Of a DNA stretch of 36,511 nt, positions 28,255 through 35,245 are shown in pieces. The notes below the pieces were generated by a model. That model saw only the letters and a program-made list of their open reading frames with translations, had not been told where the DNA came from and ran no database searches. The first letter of the stretch is position 1; every line of letters begins with the position of its first letter. The translations under genes were made by a program, and so were the position numbers. This DNA comes from a virus, in IMG/VR virus record IMGVR_UViG_3300048023_000466, positions 1 through 36,511 of that record; one strand, given 5' to 3'.

Positions 28255-28314
28255 GAGGGCGAGCGTACTGACGGGTGTTGGTCTTGACAATGATCCCGGC
28301 GTACCCTCCCGCGC
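28255..28314. promoter_or_regulatory. Divergent promoter pair with shared operator
   Basis: Rightward: TTGGTC (28278-28283), 18 bp, TACCCT (28302-28307), 7 nt, ATG at 28315. Leftward: TTGTCA (28290-28285), 17 bp, TACGCT (28267-28262), 7 nt, ATG at 28254. The two -35 boxes touch, forming the imperfect dyad TTGGTCTTGACAA (28278-28290) that resembles the early operator. Confidence 0.72.
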
Positions 28315-28338
28315 ATGGCTCAACCGAAGGAGAGCGCC

Positions 28339-28776
28339 ATGACCGAACAGACCAGACTTGCGAAGCCGTTTCGTGCCTCGCTCATCAAGAAGAACCCGAC
28401 CGGGTACGGCGACTACGTCCCGCACTCGGCCTACGTGGAGCGGATGCTGCACCACGGCGGGTACGACTTCGAGATCGTCGAGATTATCCGCGGCGAGTTT
28501 CAGGACAAGTCGAAGCAGACCGCGGTCGGCGTCGTCGGATGCCTCGCCCGTTTGACCGCGACCGTCGACGGGAAGGTCCGCACGGTCGTCGAGGTCGGCG
28601 ACTGCGAACTCCCGTCCAACTGGCCTCACGACGGAGCGCGACTCAAGGACGCAGCCTCGGACGCGTTCAAGCGTTGCTGCATGCGCGGGTTCGGTCTCGG
28701 CCTGCACCTCTACTGCGGCGACAGCTACGCGCTGTACGACGCGCTCGCGCAGCGCGACAAGACCGCAGCCGAGTAG
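28339..28776 (+). CDS. Rad52-like single-strand annealing protein (145 aa)
   Basis: The start is set at the ATG at 28339 because AAGGAG lies six bases upstream; an in-frame ATG at 28315 coincides with the predicted transcript start and would give a 153-residue form. The product has the Rad52/22-type signature: IKKNPTGYGDYVPHSAYVER in the N-terminal third and DGARLKDAASDAFKRCC then GFGLGLHLY near the end (the 'KDAxSDAxKRAxxxxGxGxYLY' pattern). Such proteins anneal single strands for recombination-dependent replication. It is the first gene of the rightward operon. Confidence 0.88.
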   Translation: MTEQTRLAKPFRASLIKKNPTGYGDYVPHSAYVERMLHHGGYDFEIVEIIRGEFQDKSKQTAVGVVGCLARLTATVDGKVRTVVEVGDCELPSNWPHDGARLKDAASDAFKRCCMRGFGLGLHLYCGDSYALYDALAQRDKTAAE

Positions 28777-29294
28777 TGGCAGGCGTCGACCATCCCTTCG
28801 CCATCGTCCCGTGCTTGATGCTTCGCGAGGTCCGAGCGACTAGCGTTGTGGTCTACGCGGTGCTCGCCGAGCACGCGAACGCCGATCAAGAATGTTGGCC
28901 GTCAATCGGGAGGATTGCAGACCGCGCCAACGTCACACCGAGCACGGTTCGGGCGGCGGTGAAAGAACTCGAGGCGAAGGGATGGCTGACCGTCCGGGGG
29001 CGAGTGACAGAAGACGGGCGACAGACCTCAAACTTGTTCAAGGTCCGGCGCGTCCGGCACTCCGATGTGACCCTGCAAGAACTTACAGGGTCCCCCTCTA
29101 AGAAACGAAAGGGTCCCGGTCCGAAAAGTGACAGGGGAACTAGACCTAAAGAACAAGACCCATTGAAGAAGGCTTCGCCGAAGTATCGGACGGCAGCCGA
29201 AACGAGGGAGATGCTTGATGACCTCAACACCGACGACGCGGTCGACGATCTGGGCGATCGCGTTCGCAGCGCTCGCGACGAGCTGCGCGGCTGA
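28776..29294 (+). CDS. Helix-turn-helix replication-type protein (172 aa)
   Basis: It starts with GTG at 28776, sharing one base with the upstream stop (TAGTG). Residues 14-85 form a winged helix-turn-helix of the replication initiator type: SVVVYAVLAEHANADQECWP, SIGRIADRANVTPSTVRAAV, KELEAKGWLTVRGR. The C-terminal half is basic and disordered, then helical (AETREMLDDLN). Proteins of this shape next to an annealing protein often act as phage replication initiators. No polymerase or helicase is encoded, so it may recruit host factors. The last 80 bases overlap the next gene. Confidence 0.8.
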   Translation: MAGVDHPFAIVPCLMLREVRATSVVVYAVLAEHANADQECWPSIGRIADRANVTPSTVRAAVKELEAKGWLTVRGRVTEDGRQTSNLFKVRRVRHSDVTLQELTGSPSKKRKGPGPKSDRGTRPKEQDPLKKASPKYRTAAETREMLDDLNTDDAVDDLGDRVRSARDELRG

Positions 29295-29868
29295 CGACCC
29301 GCTCGTCCAACCGACCACGACTACAATCGAACCCGAGGGCGTGAACGTCGGGTTCGCCGATCCTGCTACTGCGGGACCGGGTCACGCGGGTTCGATCCCC
29401 GCCACGTCCACCACCACCACGACCACCACGACGACCGTGCCGCCGACCACGACCTCGAGCGCGCCGCCGACGACCACGACCGCCGCTCCGGCACCGCGAG
29501 CGACCAACGATGTACCGGCTCCGATTCTGGACGCGGTACAGAGTTTGTGGCCCGAGGACGAATGGGACCGGGCGCTCTCGGTTGCGTTCTGCGAATCGAA
29601 CTACCGGCTCGATGCAGCCAACCCGACCTCGTCCGCGCGTGGAGTGTTCCAACTGCTCGCACCCTGGACCCGCGACCCTGGCTCGGGCCGCACCGTATGG
29701 GGATGGGACTACACCGACGACGGCGAGAAGCTGTCCGCCGCTGCAGGACTTGGCATCGCGCAAGAGGACGCTCGGACGGGTCTGGCCAACATCACCGTCG
29801 CGCATCGCATCTGGCAGTCCGAAGGCTGGGTCCCGTGGGCGGCGAGTCAACTGTGTTGGGCCGAGTGA
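29218..29868 (+). CDS. Exported lytic transglycosylase-like protein (216 aa)
   Basis: The start is the ATG at 29218 with GGGAG seven bases upstream. Residues 1-25 resemble a lipoprotein signal (STIWAIAFAALATSCAADD, possible lipid Cys near 24). Residues about 60-100 are a Thr/Pro linker. Residues about 105-215 are an SLT/lysozyme-like domain: ALSVAFCESNYRLDAANPTS, ARGVFQLLAPW, where Glu of CES is the likely catalytic residue. It may open peptidoglycan or be an early exclusion or lysis factor. It overlaps the preceding gene by 77 bases, unusual here. A tRNA-like sequence (29337-29413) encodes part of the linker. Confidence 0.82.
   Translation: MTSTPTTRSTIWAIAFAALATSCAADDPLVQPTTTTIEPEGVNVGFADPATAGPGHAGSIPATSTTTTTTTTTVPPTTTSSAPPTTTTAAPAPRATNDVPAPILDAVQSLWPEDEWDRALSVAFCESNYRLDAANPTSSARGVFQLLAPWTRDPGSGRTVWGWDYTDDGEKLSAAAGLGIAQEDARTGLANITVAHRIWQSEGWVPWAASQLCWAE
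29337..29413 (+). other. tRNA-like sequence inside the transglycosylase gene
   Basis: The segment has a full acceptor stem (GGGCGTG with CACGTCC, seven pairs, one G-U), a perfect T arm (GCGGG-TTCGATC-CCCGC, 29386-29402) and an encoded A-CCA end. The D arm is poor and the anticodon arm is non-standard (five pairs, TCCTG/CGGGA, but a six-base loop). It reads as a decayed or captured tRNA, or the remnant of an attachment site. Confidence 0.6.
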
Positions 29869-30209
29869 TGAAGCGCTCCGGCCCGATCCAACGCAAGACG
29901 CCACTCAACCGAACCTCAAAGAAGACCGCGAAACGGGACCGCGCTCGAGCGAAGTTCAGGGACGAACAACTCGCCGAGCGACCTTCCTGCGAAGCGCGCG
30001 AAACGATCTGGACCACCGACCCTACGTGGGACGGGTGCACCTACTGGGCGACAGACCTGCACGAGCCGCTAACTCGGGCGCGTGGCGGCAGCGTGCTAGA
30101 CGAATCGAATACGATTGCCACATGCCGCTCATGCCACCGTTGGATTCACGACCACCCGAAGAAGGCGACGGCGACTGGACTGCTACGAACGGCAGACGCT
30201 GGAGCCTGA
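29868..30209 (+). CDS. HNH endonuclease (113 aa)
   Basis: It starts at the ATG at 29868, overlapping the upstream stop (TGATG). The N-terminus is basic (MKRSGPIQRKTPLNRTSKKT). The HNH core is DLHEPLTRARGGSVLDESNT followed by IATCRSCHRWIHDHP: the His of LHEP, the Asn of ESNT and the final His pair, with the zinc Cys pair CRSC. Short HNH proteins assist packaging or DNA processing, and often lie near terminase; here the gene lies in the early rightward operon beside a RusA-like resolvase, so DNA processing during replication is more likely. Confidence 0.88.
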   Translation: MKRSGPIQRKTPLNRTSKKTAKRDRARAKFRDEQLAERPSCEARETIWTTDPTWDGCTYWATDLHEPLTRARGGSVLDESNTIATCRSCHRWIHDHPKKATATGLLRTADAGA

Positions 30210-30559
30210 CCCACTACGACGACATTCTGACCGTCAACAAGGAACGCTCGGTCCACTGGTCGACCCGTTCGTCGGTCGTGAAGGCATGGCGCGAGGCCTA
30301 CGCGTGGCTCGCCATGTCGTCGAAGCTCCCGACGAACGGGTCGGTCGGCCCTTGCCACATCGACGCGGTTCCCTTGACCGCTGGTCGGCGGCGGCAGGAT
30401 GTGGGCGCGTGCCTGCCAGTCGTGAAAGCGGCGATCGATGGCCTCGTCGATGCTGGCGTGTGGCCCGACGACACACCCGCGCATGTCTTGTCGGTCCGGT
30501 TCTGGCCGCAGCAGCTAGGCGCTGACTCGGGTCTGCGGCTGGTGATCTCGGAGGACTGA
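30122..30559 (+). CDS. RusA-like Holliday junction resolvase (145 aa)
   Basis: The ATG at 30122 is the most upstream plausible start; it overlaps the HNH gene by 88 bases. Residues about 28-60 show HYDDILTVNKERSVHWSTRS, the usual RusA-like opening (N-x-R ... HW). The core is TAGRRRQDVGACLPVVKAAI, then DGLVDAGVWPDDTP: Asp of RRQD and the DD pair are the metal ligands of the family. RusA resolvases cut branched DNA before packaging. It is the last gene of the rightward operon and is followed by a terminator. Confidence 0.86.
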   Translation: MPLMPPLDSRPPEEGDGDWTATNGRRWSLTHYDDILTVNKERSVHWSTRSSVVKAWREAYAWLAMSSKLPTNGSVGPCHIDAVPLTAGRRRQDVGACLPVVKAAIDGLVDAGVWPDDTPAHVLSVRFWPQQLGADSGLRLVISED

Positions 30560-30562
30560 AAA

Positions 30563-30599
30563 CGACAACCGCCCCGACCGTCTGGCCGGGGCGGTGTCG
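30563..30599. terminator. Bidirectional terminator between convergent operons
   Basis: A 9-bp stem, ACCGCCCCG (30568-30576) with its complement at 30587-30595, extended by CGAC/GTCG outer arms with a one-base bulge; 10-nt loop. It lies four bases after the resolvase stop and 14 before the end of the leftward gene. Confidence 0.82.
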
Positions 30600-30613
30600 T
30601 CGATGCGAGTCGA

Positions 30614-30994
30614 TCAGGCGACGAACACGCCGTCCTCGACCGGCCAGGTGTAGCCGTTGCCGGTCCAGACGGTACGACCCTGACGACGTGCCTTGTCGGC
30701 GTACTCGGCGGACATGGCCCGGTCGTAGGCGTCTTCGACGCTGACGTACATGCCGACCATCCGGGCGGGACGACGGTGGAGGGGCAGGTCGGTCCAGTTG
30801 GGGCCGAGGACGATCGGGTTCGCCTTGTCCCATTCCATCTGGGCGCGGACCTTGCCGACCATGGTGGCGGTGACGTAGTCGTCGGTGAACATCGCGACGA
30901 CTTCGGCGTCGGTCTGACCGGCGATGATGAACTGCTCGACGAGGTGGCGGTAGTTGTTGCGGATGCGGACGGTCGGGCGGGTCGTGGTCTTCAT
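30614..30994 (-). CDS. Early gene of unknown function (126 aa)
   Basis: The start is set at the ATG at 30994 because AAGGAG lies six bases upstream. An in-frame ATG at 31027 lies six bases after the -10 box and would give a 137-residue leaderless form. The same double-start layout occurs at 28315/28339. The product (MKTTTRPTVRIRNNYRHLVE...) has a helical N-terminal part (QTDAEVVAMFTDDYVTATMV) with a helix-turn-helix feel, then LPLHRRPARMVGMYVSVEDA. It is possibly DNA-binding, but no family is recognised. Confidence 0.72.
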   Translation of the reverse strand: MKTTTRPTVRIRNNYRHLVEQFIIAGQTDAEVVAMFTDDYVTATMVGKVRAQMEWDKANPIVLGPNWTDLPLHRRPARMVGMYVSVEDAYDRAMSAEYADKARRQGRTVWTGNGYTWPVEDGVFVA

Positions 30995-31027
30995 GGCGAT
31001 CTCCTTGCGGTTTGTGGTTGCTGCCAT

Positions 31028-31069
31028 GTCTTTAGTATCAGCCGTACATTGACAACTTGCAACGATCAA
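31028..31069 (-). promoter_or_regulatory. Early promoter/operator
   Basis: Minus strand TTGCAA (31062-31057), 17 bp, GATACT (31039-31034), 6 nt, ATG at 31027. The element 31048-31069 is identical over 22 bp to that at 25192-25213. The metallophosphoesterase stop codon lies at its outer edge. Confidence 0.85.
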
Positions 31070-32220
31070 ACGACCCGAACGTCGCCGACCGTCCCGGCGC
31101 TCACATCGACCGTGACCGACCCGGACCGGCGCGCGCCCGCACCAGCCGACTCCGCGTACTGCGGCGAACCTGCATCCTCGCTCGGGCATTGAATCCATGT
31201 GCGCGGGCCGAGCCACTCATGCCGGAACGAATGGAAGTGACCAGAGATGAGCAGGTCGGCCGCACCGATCGGGCGATGGTTGCCTGCCTGCTTGTCGTGC
31301 CACGCTTGAGCCTTGCCCTGCCCGCCGACTTGATGACCGTGGAACAGACCGACCCGCAGCCCGTCGACCTCAACACACACGGTGAGGTCATCACCCGGCA
31401 CCGCCCACGACACGTGACGGTAGGCCTCGAGGTCCATGCACGCCCAACGGCAGTCGTCGATCGCAGCGGCGTCGACGTTGTCGCCGACGATGTGGTCGCG
31501 CTTCCCTTGCCGGTTCTCGCCGTGGTTGCCGGGTACCGCGGCGACGGTGACCGACTCGGCGAGCGTCGCGGCCTTGTCGATGACCGCCATCGCCGCCTCC
31601 CGGACGACCGCCCGCTGTTCCCGGTCGGTCATCTCAACCGAGTAGAGCTGCTGCGCCCCGTAATGATTCGGCGAACACGATTCGACAAGGTCACCGCCGA
31701 AGCAGACCAGCACGTCGCCGGGTCGACCGGCCTGCTTCCACGACTGCTCGAACCGGGCCGGTAGCTGGCCGAGCGACTCGAGGACATGCTCGATCGTGCC
31801 TGCCTTGCCGACCTGCCAGTCCGACGTGGCCCACACCTGCCCGCCAGAGGCCTCCGAGAGCCTCGTGGTGCGCTTGCGGCGTCGTAGCGCCCTCACGAGG
31901 TCGTCGAGGTCTGCGAAGGCTTTAGAGCGGCGCACCGCGGTGATGCGGTAATACCAGCACCACTCACCCGTGCCTGCCTTCTGTTGCCACTTGCGGACCT
32001 GCAACGTGCCCGGCTTGATCGCCCACTCGGAAGGGTCGAGCCGCATCTCGGCGAGGATGCCTGCCTCGTCCGGGTCGATCGCTTCGGTCGTTGCGAGGCC
32101 GGTGAACTCGGCGACGCCTGATTCGTGGTTGACGATGTGGCCCGGTTCCCATCCCGGAGGGGGACGGTCCGGCCCATTGTGATGGGCGGTCAGCCGGGTG
32201 AAGTCTTCAGCGGCGGACAT
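31066..32220 (-). CDS. Calcineurin-like metallophosphoesterase (384 aa)
   Basis: A two-domain protein. Residues 1-115 are a phage-specific N-terminal region with a beta-strand core and an Arg-rich linker (ALRRRKRTTRL). Residues about 125-384 are a metallophosphoesterase: VWATSDWQVGK (Asp at the first metal position, with Gln where His is usual), VLVCFGGDLVE, AVPGNHGENRQ (GNH motif), GLFHGHQVG and ISGHFHSF (GHxH). This matches SbcD/Mre11-type or phage phosphoesterases acting on DNA or nucleotides. It lies downstream of the lysis genes in the leftward direction, after a small HTH gene. Confidence 0.88.
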   Translation of the reverse strand: MSAAEDFTRLTAHHNGPDRPPPGWEPGHIVNHESGVAEFTGLATTEAIDPDEAGILAEMRLDPSEWAIKPGTLQVRKWQQKAGTGEWCWYYRITAVRRSKAFADLDDLVRALRRRKRTTRLSEASGGQVWATSDWQVGKAGTIEHVLESLGQLPARFEQSWKQAGRPGDVLVCFGGDLVESCSPNHYGAQQLYSVEMTDREQRAVVREAAMAVIDKAATLAESVTVAAVPGNHGENRQGKRDHIVGDNVDAAAIDDCRWACMDLEAYRHVSWAVPGDDLTVCVEVDGLRVGLFHGHQVGGQGKAQAWHDKQAGNHRPIGAADLLISGHFHSFRHEWLGPRTWIQCPSEDAGSPQYAESAGAGARRSGSVTVDVSAGTVGDVRVV

Positions 32221-32437
32221 GGTCTCGCCAACGGATCAGGGACGAGTAGCCGATGTCGACCCCGACCTCTTTCAGACTGCGATGTATCGCAGCGAGCGAA
32301 GCAGCCTCGTCGGCGAGCGCTTCGTTGACCGCATCGAGCAGATCAGGGTCGGCGACCTCGAGGTGCGTCATGATCTGCCCGAAGCTCGGCCGTCTAGTCG
32401 GCGAGATGCTGGTCTTGAACTGATCTGCTTTCGACAC
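32207..32437 (-). CDS. Small HTH protein (76 aa)
   Basis: The GTG at 32437 has GGAGG six bases upstream, a strong site, and it overlaps the end of the membrane protein gene. The product contains FGQIMTHLEVADPDLLDAVN and LKEVGVDIGYSSLIRWRDHV: a helix-turn-helix with a final W-R-x-H, a pattern common in small phage DNA-binding proteins (regulators or terminase-like). It overlaps the metallophosphoesterase start by 14 bases and probably acts with it. Confidence 0.72.
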   Translation of the reverse strand: MSKADQFKTSISPTRRPSFGQIMTHLEVADPDLLDAVNEALADEAASLAAIHRSLKEVGVDIGYSSLIRWRDHVRR

Positions 32438-32651
32438 GATGCGCCTCCAGATGGTCGTCGAGCCGCTCGGACACGTGCTCGACGCGATCAAGAGTAATCG
32501 CCGAGCGTTCATCGACGCGCGATAGCAGCGCGAGCGACTTGCCGTGCTGCGCTTCGTTCTCGTGCCGTAGCTGTCGAAACTGAAACGCAGCGCTCAGGCT
32601 GATGCCTGCCAGCATGAACAACCCGGAGACGATCGCGACCCAGAGTTCCAT
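32394..32651 (-). CDS. Membrane protein with coiled coil (85 aa), lysis cassette
   Basis: It starts at the ATG at 32651, three bases after the endolysin stop. Residues 4-26 (WVAIVSGLFMLAGISLSAAF) form one membrane segment with the N-terminus short; residues 30-85 are a charged coiled coil (ALLSRVDERSAITLDRVEHV...). The shape, one N-terminal anchor plus a long helix next to an endolysin, is that of a spanin-like or antiholin-like protein. The exact lysis role is undecided. Confidence 0.72.
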   Translation of the reverse strand: MELWVAIVSGLFMLAGISLSAAFQFRQLRHENEAQHGKSLALLSRVDERSAITLDRVEHVSERLDDHLEAHRVESRSVQDQHLAD

Positions 32652-32653
32652 CG

Positions 32654-33361
32654 TTAGTCGAGCAGCGCCGCCCACGTCACCGGTCCAACGATGCCGTCGG
32701 CGGTGAGACCGTTGGCCGACTGAAACATCCGGACGGCCTTGAGGGTGGCGGGTCCGAACGCCCCGTCGCTCGTCAGCGGGTAGCCCTTGTTCGTCAGTTG
32801 GGTCTGCAAGAACTCAACGACCGCGCCGCGCTGCCCGCGCTTCACGACCGTCTTGCGGCACGCTGCAACAAACTTCGCGACCTCGGCGAGCACGTTCTTC
32901 GGTTCTGGCTTCGGCAGGTCATCAGAGCCGTCGGGCATCGGACCATCGACCCATCCCTGCGACGTGAGAGCCTGCACGTGCCACCACTCACTGCGCACGG
33001 TCGCGCGAAGGCCGTGACGCTCGAGGAACGGGTGAACCTCCGCTCGGGCCTGCGCGCGGCTCCGGTTCCACGGACGCTTCAAGTCGACGGCATGCCCGTA
33101 CCCGTCGCCCTGCACCATGTGCCAGCTACCCTTCGGGGTCCAGTCATACGGGAACGCGGCACCGGTCCGCAGGGTGCGATTCGGGTCAGCCGCGAGGTTG
33201 CCGCGCCCTGCCTTCCACTTCGCGAACAACGCTTCTTGCTTCGCACGGTCCCGGACTGCCGGGTATGTGCCGTAGCGGCTCAAGCTCGGCTCGGCGAGCA
33301 GCCGCTTCACCCGGTAGGCGAGGACCGGATGCACACCTCGCAAGTTTGAGTCGAGAGACAT
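32654..33361 (-). CDS. Endolysin: M15-type peptidase with PG-binding domain (235 aa)
   Basis: Residues about 1-130 are a VanY/M15-type D-alanyl-D-alanine carboxypeptidase or L-alanoyl-D-glutamate peptidase: SWHMVQGDGYGHAVDLKRP (His-x6-Asp zinc pair) and EWWHVQ (the third zinc His with catalytic Glu). Residues about 165-235 are a peptidoglycan-binding domain type 1: GAVVEFLQTQLTNKGYPLTS, DGAFGPATLKAVRMFQSANG. No signal peptide is present, so it needs a holin, and two holin candidates lie directly upstream. Confidence 0.93.
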   Translation of the reverse strand: MSLDSNLRGVHPVLAYRVKRLLAEPSLSRYGTYPAVRDRAKQEALFAKWKAGRGNLAADPNRTLRTGAAFPYDWTPKGSWHMVQGDGYGHAVDLKRPWNRSRAQARAEVHPFLERHGLRATVRSEWWHVQALTSQGWVDGPMPDGSDDLPKPEPKNVLAEVAKFVAACRKTVVKRGQRGAVVEFLQTQLTNKGYPLTSDGAFGPATLKAVRMFQSANGLTADGIVGPVTWAALLD

Positions 33362-33615
33362 TAGTCGTCGAGGTCGTCGTCGGACTGCGGGGTCAGGTCG
33401 ATCAGGCTCGCGTCGGGTCCCCCGATCGGGCCGCGGACCGCGGCGTAGCTCTTTACGACCGAAAGCACGCCAGCGACGAGCGACGCCTGCAGCGCGTCGC
33501 TGATTCCCACGTCGAGCATCCCTGCCCCGTCGGTGCCGATGAGGGCGAGCAGCGTCTGGCAGAACGCGGCGACTGCCCGCTCGGCGGCGTCCTTGAAACT
33601 GTTAGAGCTGAACAT
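33361..33615 (-). CDS. Holin, r1t-like (84 aa)
   Basis: It starts at the ATG at 33615, and its stop meets the endolysin start. The product has an N-terminal amphipathic helix (FKDAAERAVAAFCQTLLALI), a second hydrophobic segment (ALQASLVAGVLSVVKSYAAV) and an acidic tail (PQSDDDLDD). This is the r1t-type holin layout (A-E-R-A-x-x-x-F-x-Q). Holins form membrane lesions that release the endolysin. Confidence 0.85.
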   Translation of the reverse strand: MFSSNSFKDAAERAVAAFCQTLLALIGTDGAGMLDVGISDALQASLVAGVLSVVKSYAAVRGPIGGPDASLIDLTPQSDDDLDD

Positions 33616-33626
33616 GGAACAACAGG

Positions 33627-33803
33627 CTAGTCGTTGTCGTCTTCGGGCGAAAGGGCGAGCGAGACCATGTGCATGAAGAACGCGACCGCGGTGACGGTCA
33701 GCGCCAGCTTGAACGTCTGCGATCCGGGCGGCAGCGTGATCAGAATGTAAGCGGACCCGGCGAGGGTCCATGCAAGGATGAAGACTTCGCGCAAGTATCT
33801 CAT
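33627..33803 (-). CDS. Small two-helix membrane protein, possible second holin (58 aa)
   Basis: A short gene starting at the ATG at 33803, overlapping the stop of the exported Thr-rich protein (ATGA), and ending at TAG 33629-33627, just before the r1t-type holin. Residues 6-25 (EVFILAWTLAGSAYILITL) and 33-52 (LALTVTAVAFFMHMVSLA) are hydrophobic, and the tail is acidic (SPEDDND). This resembles small two-helix holin or antiholin proteins. Two adjacent membrane proteins before an endolysin are common in actinophages. Confidence 0.75.
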   Translation of the reverse strand: MRYLREVFILAWTLAGSAYILITLPPGSQTFKLALTVTAVAFFMHMVSLALSPEDDND

Positions 33804-35245
33804 CGGCGGTTCCTTCGACGTGTTGGGCCAGACGGTCCGGCAGGTGCGGACGGGCCAGCAGTTGGAGCGGGTGGCGGTGTCGGGCGCGGCATGGCGAGTG
33901 CCGCTGTCGACGCTGCCGTGACAGCGATAACTGTCCGGCGCTCGCCGTTCGTAATAGTGGAGTCGGTTCGGGTGAAGTCGTCCAGAGCACCCGAGAATGT
34001 TTCGTCAGCGACGGCGTCCTCGAACACCTCTTTCACCTCATCGGGCGCGTCATCGAGCACTTCTGCGATCGCTGCAAGCTGCTCGTCTGCAACGTCATCG
34101 AACGACTCCTGCTCGAGCATCGCTTCTACGTCGGCGACCGCTATGTCCTCCGGCTCGACTGCGATCACTTCAACGATCGCCTCGGCCAGTTCCTCGTCGG
34201 CGATTGCCGCTACGACCGCGAGCGCTTCAACGACCAGCGGCGGCGGCTCGGTTGTTGTCGTCGGCGGCGGTTCAGTCGTTGTCGTCGACGGCGGCTCGGT
34301 TGTGGTGGTCGGCGCGACGGTTGTGGTCGTAGAGGTAGTAGACGTTGTCGTCGTGGTCGAGGTGGTCGTCGGCGGCAGGGTCGTCACCGGGACCGGGACC
34401 GTCGTCGTCGAGGTAGTAGGGGTTGGGATTGCCGAGGTCGTCGGTGGGACCGTCGTCACCACCGGCAACGTAGTCGTAGTCGTGGTAGTCGTCGGCGGCG
34501 CTGTCGTCGTTGAGGTCGTCGACGATGTTGAGGTGGACGTAGTAGGCGGCAGCGTCGTCGTCGTCGGTGCCTGCGTTGTCGTGGTCGTAGTTGATGGCGG
34601 TGCCTCGGTGGTCGTTGTGGTCGTCGTCGGGGCGGCGGTCGTTGTGGTCGAGGTCGTTGTGGCCGGCGCGGCGGTAGTCGTGGTCGGCGGCGCTTCTGTT
34701 GTAGTCGTCGGAGCAGCAGTCGTCGAGGTGGTGGTCGTAGATGTAGTGGTCGAGGTCGTACTCGAGGTCGTGGTTGTTGTTGTGGTGGTCGGTGGCGACC
34801 AGCCCTCATCCGAGAACGTCACCGCCATCGACCCGGTCGGCACCGTGTAGTTGCCGCCCGACTCCCGTTGGAACGTCGTGAACCGCAGAACGTAATCGCC
34901 CGCCTCGGGTGTGAGGTGCAGCTTCGCCGAATAGCAGTCGCCCGTGTCGTTGTGATTGCCGTCGTCGTTTGACGCCACGGTCGCCCCGGTGGAGTCAAAC
35001 AAGATCAGCCACGGGTCGACCTGAGTGGCGAAGTCGAGCGGGCAGTCGACCCCGGACGATGCGATGACGTGCAGCAGCGTTTCACCGTCGAGCGATAGGT
35101 CCCAGTCGACGTATGGGTCGTCGGCCGACACCGACACGTTCCACCCGTCGGCGTAGACCGGCGCGACCGGGCCGACGAGGGCGATCAGATAGGACGCCGC
35201 GAGTGCGGCTCTACTCGTCCGGCGGGTCCAGGTCCGCAGCCGCAT
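33800..35245 (-). CDS. Exported protein with Thr/Pro linker (481 aa)
   Basis: The start is set at the ATG at 35245, giving a signal peptide (MRLRTWTRRTSRAALAASYL, then hydrophobic residues and a VYADG cleavage region near 32). Residues about 35-140 form a beta-rich domain resembling bacterial pre-peptidase C-type domains (WLILFDSTGATVASNDDGNH, EAGDYVLRFTTF). Residues about 150-330 are almost only Thr, Pro, Ala and Ser. Residues about 335-430 are a highly acidic helical part (ADEELAEAIVEVIAVEPEDI). The C-terminus is Pro/Ala-rich and basic. A surface or tail-adhesion role, or a secreted factor, is possible. The linker style suggests the gene came from, or mimics, the host. Confidence 0.72.
   Translation of the reverse strand: MRLRTWTRRTSRAALAASYLIALVGPVAPVYADGWNVSVSADDPYVDWDLSLDGETLLHVIASSGVDCPLDFATQVDPWLILFDSTGATVASNDDGNHNDTGDCYSAKLHLTPEAGDYVLRFTTFQRESGGNYTVPTGSMAVTFSDEGWSPPTTTTTTTTSSTTSTTTSTTTTSTTAAPTTTTEAPPTTTTAAPATTTSTTTTAAPTTTTTTTEAPPSTTTTTTQAPTTTTLPPTTSTSTSSTTSTTTAPPTTTTTTTTLPVVTTVPPTTSAIPTPTTSTTTVPVPVTTLPPTTTSTTTTTSTTSTTTTVAPTTTTEPPSTTTTEPPPTTTTEPPPLVVEALAVVAAIADEELAEAIVEVIAVEPEDIAVADVEAMLEQESFDDVADEQLAAIAEVLDDAPDEVKEVFEDAVADETFSGALDDFTRTDSTITNGERRTVIAVTAASTAALAMPRPTPPPAPTAGPSAPAGPSGPTRRRNRR
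34240..34795. repeat. Low-complexity Thr-codon tract
   Basis: On the plus strand this reads as runs of GTCGTCGTGGT-like triplets; on the minus strand it encodes ACN-ACN Thr runs broken by Pro, Ala and Glu. It is a coding microsatellite in which length can vary by slippage in threes, changing linker length without breaking the frame. Confidence 0.85.

Noticed and set aside
33669-34850. Rightward frame rich in Val (VVVVV runs)
   Set aside because: It is the complement of the Thr-codon tract of the exported protein; no ribosome site or domain.
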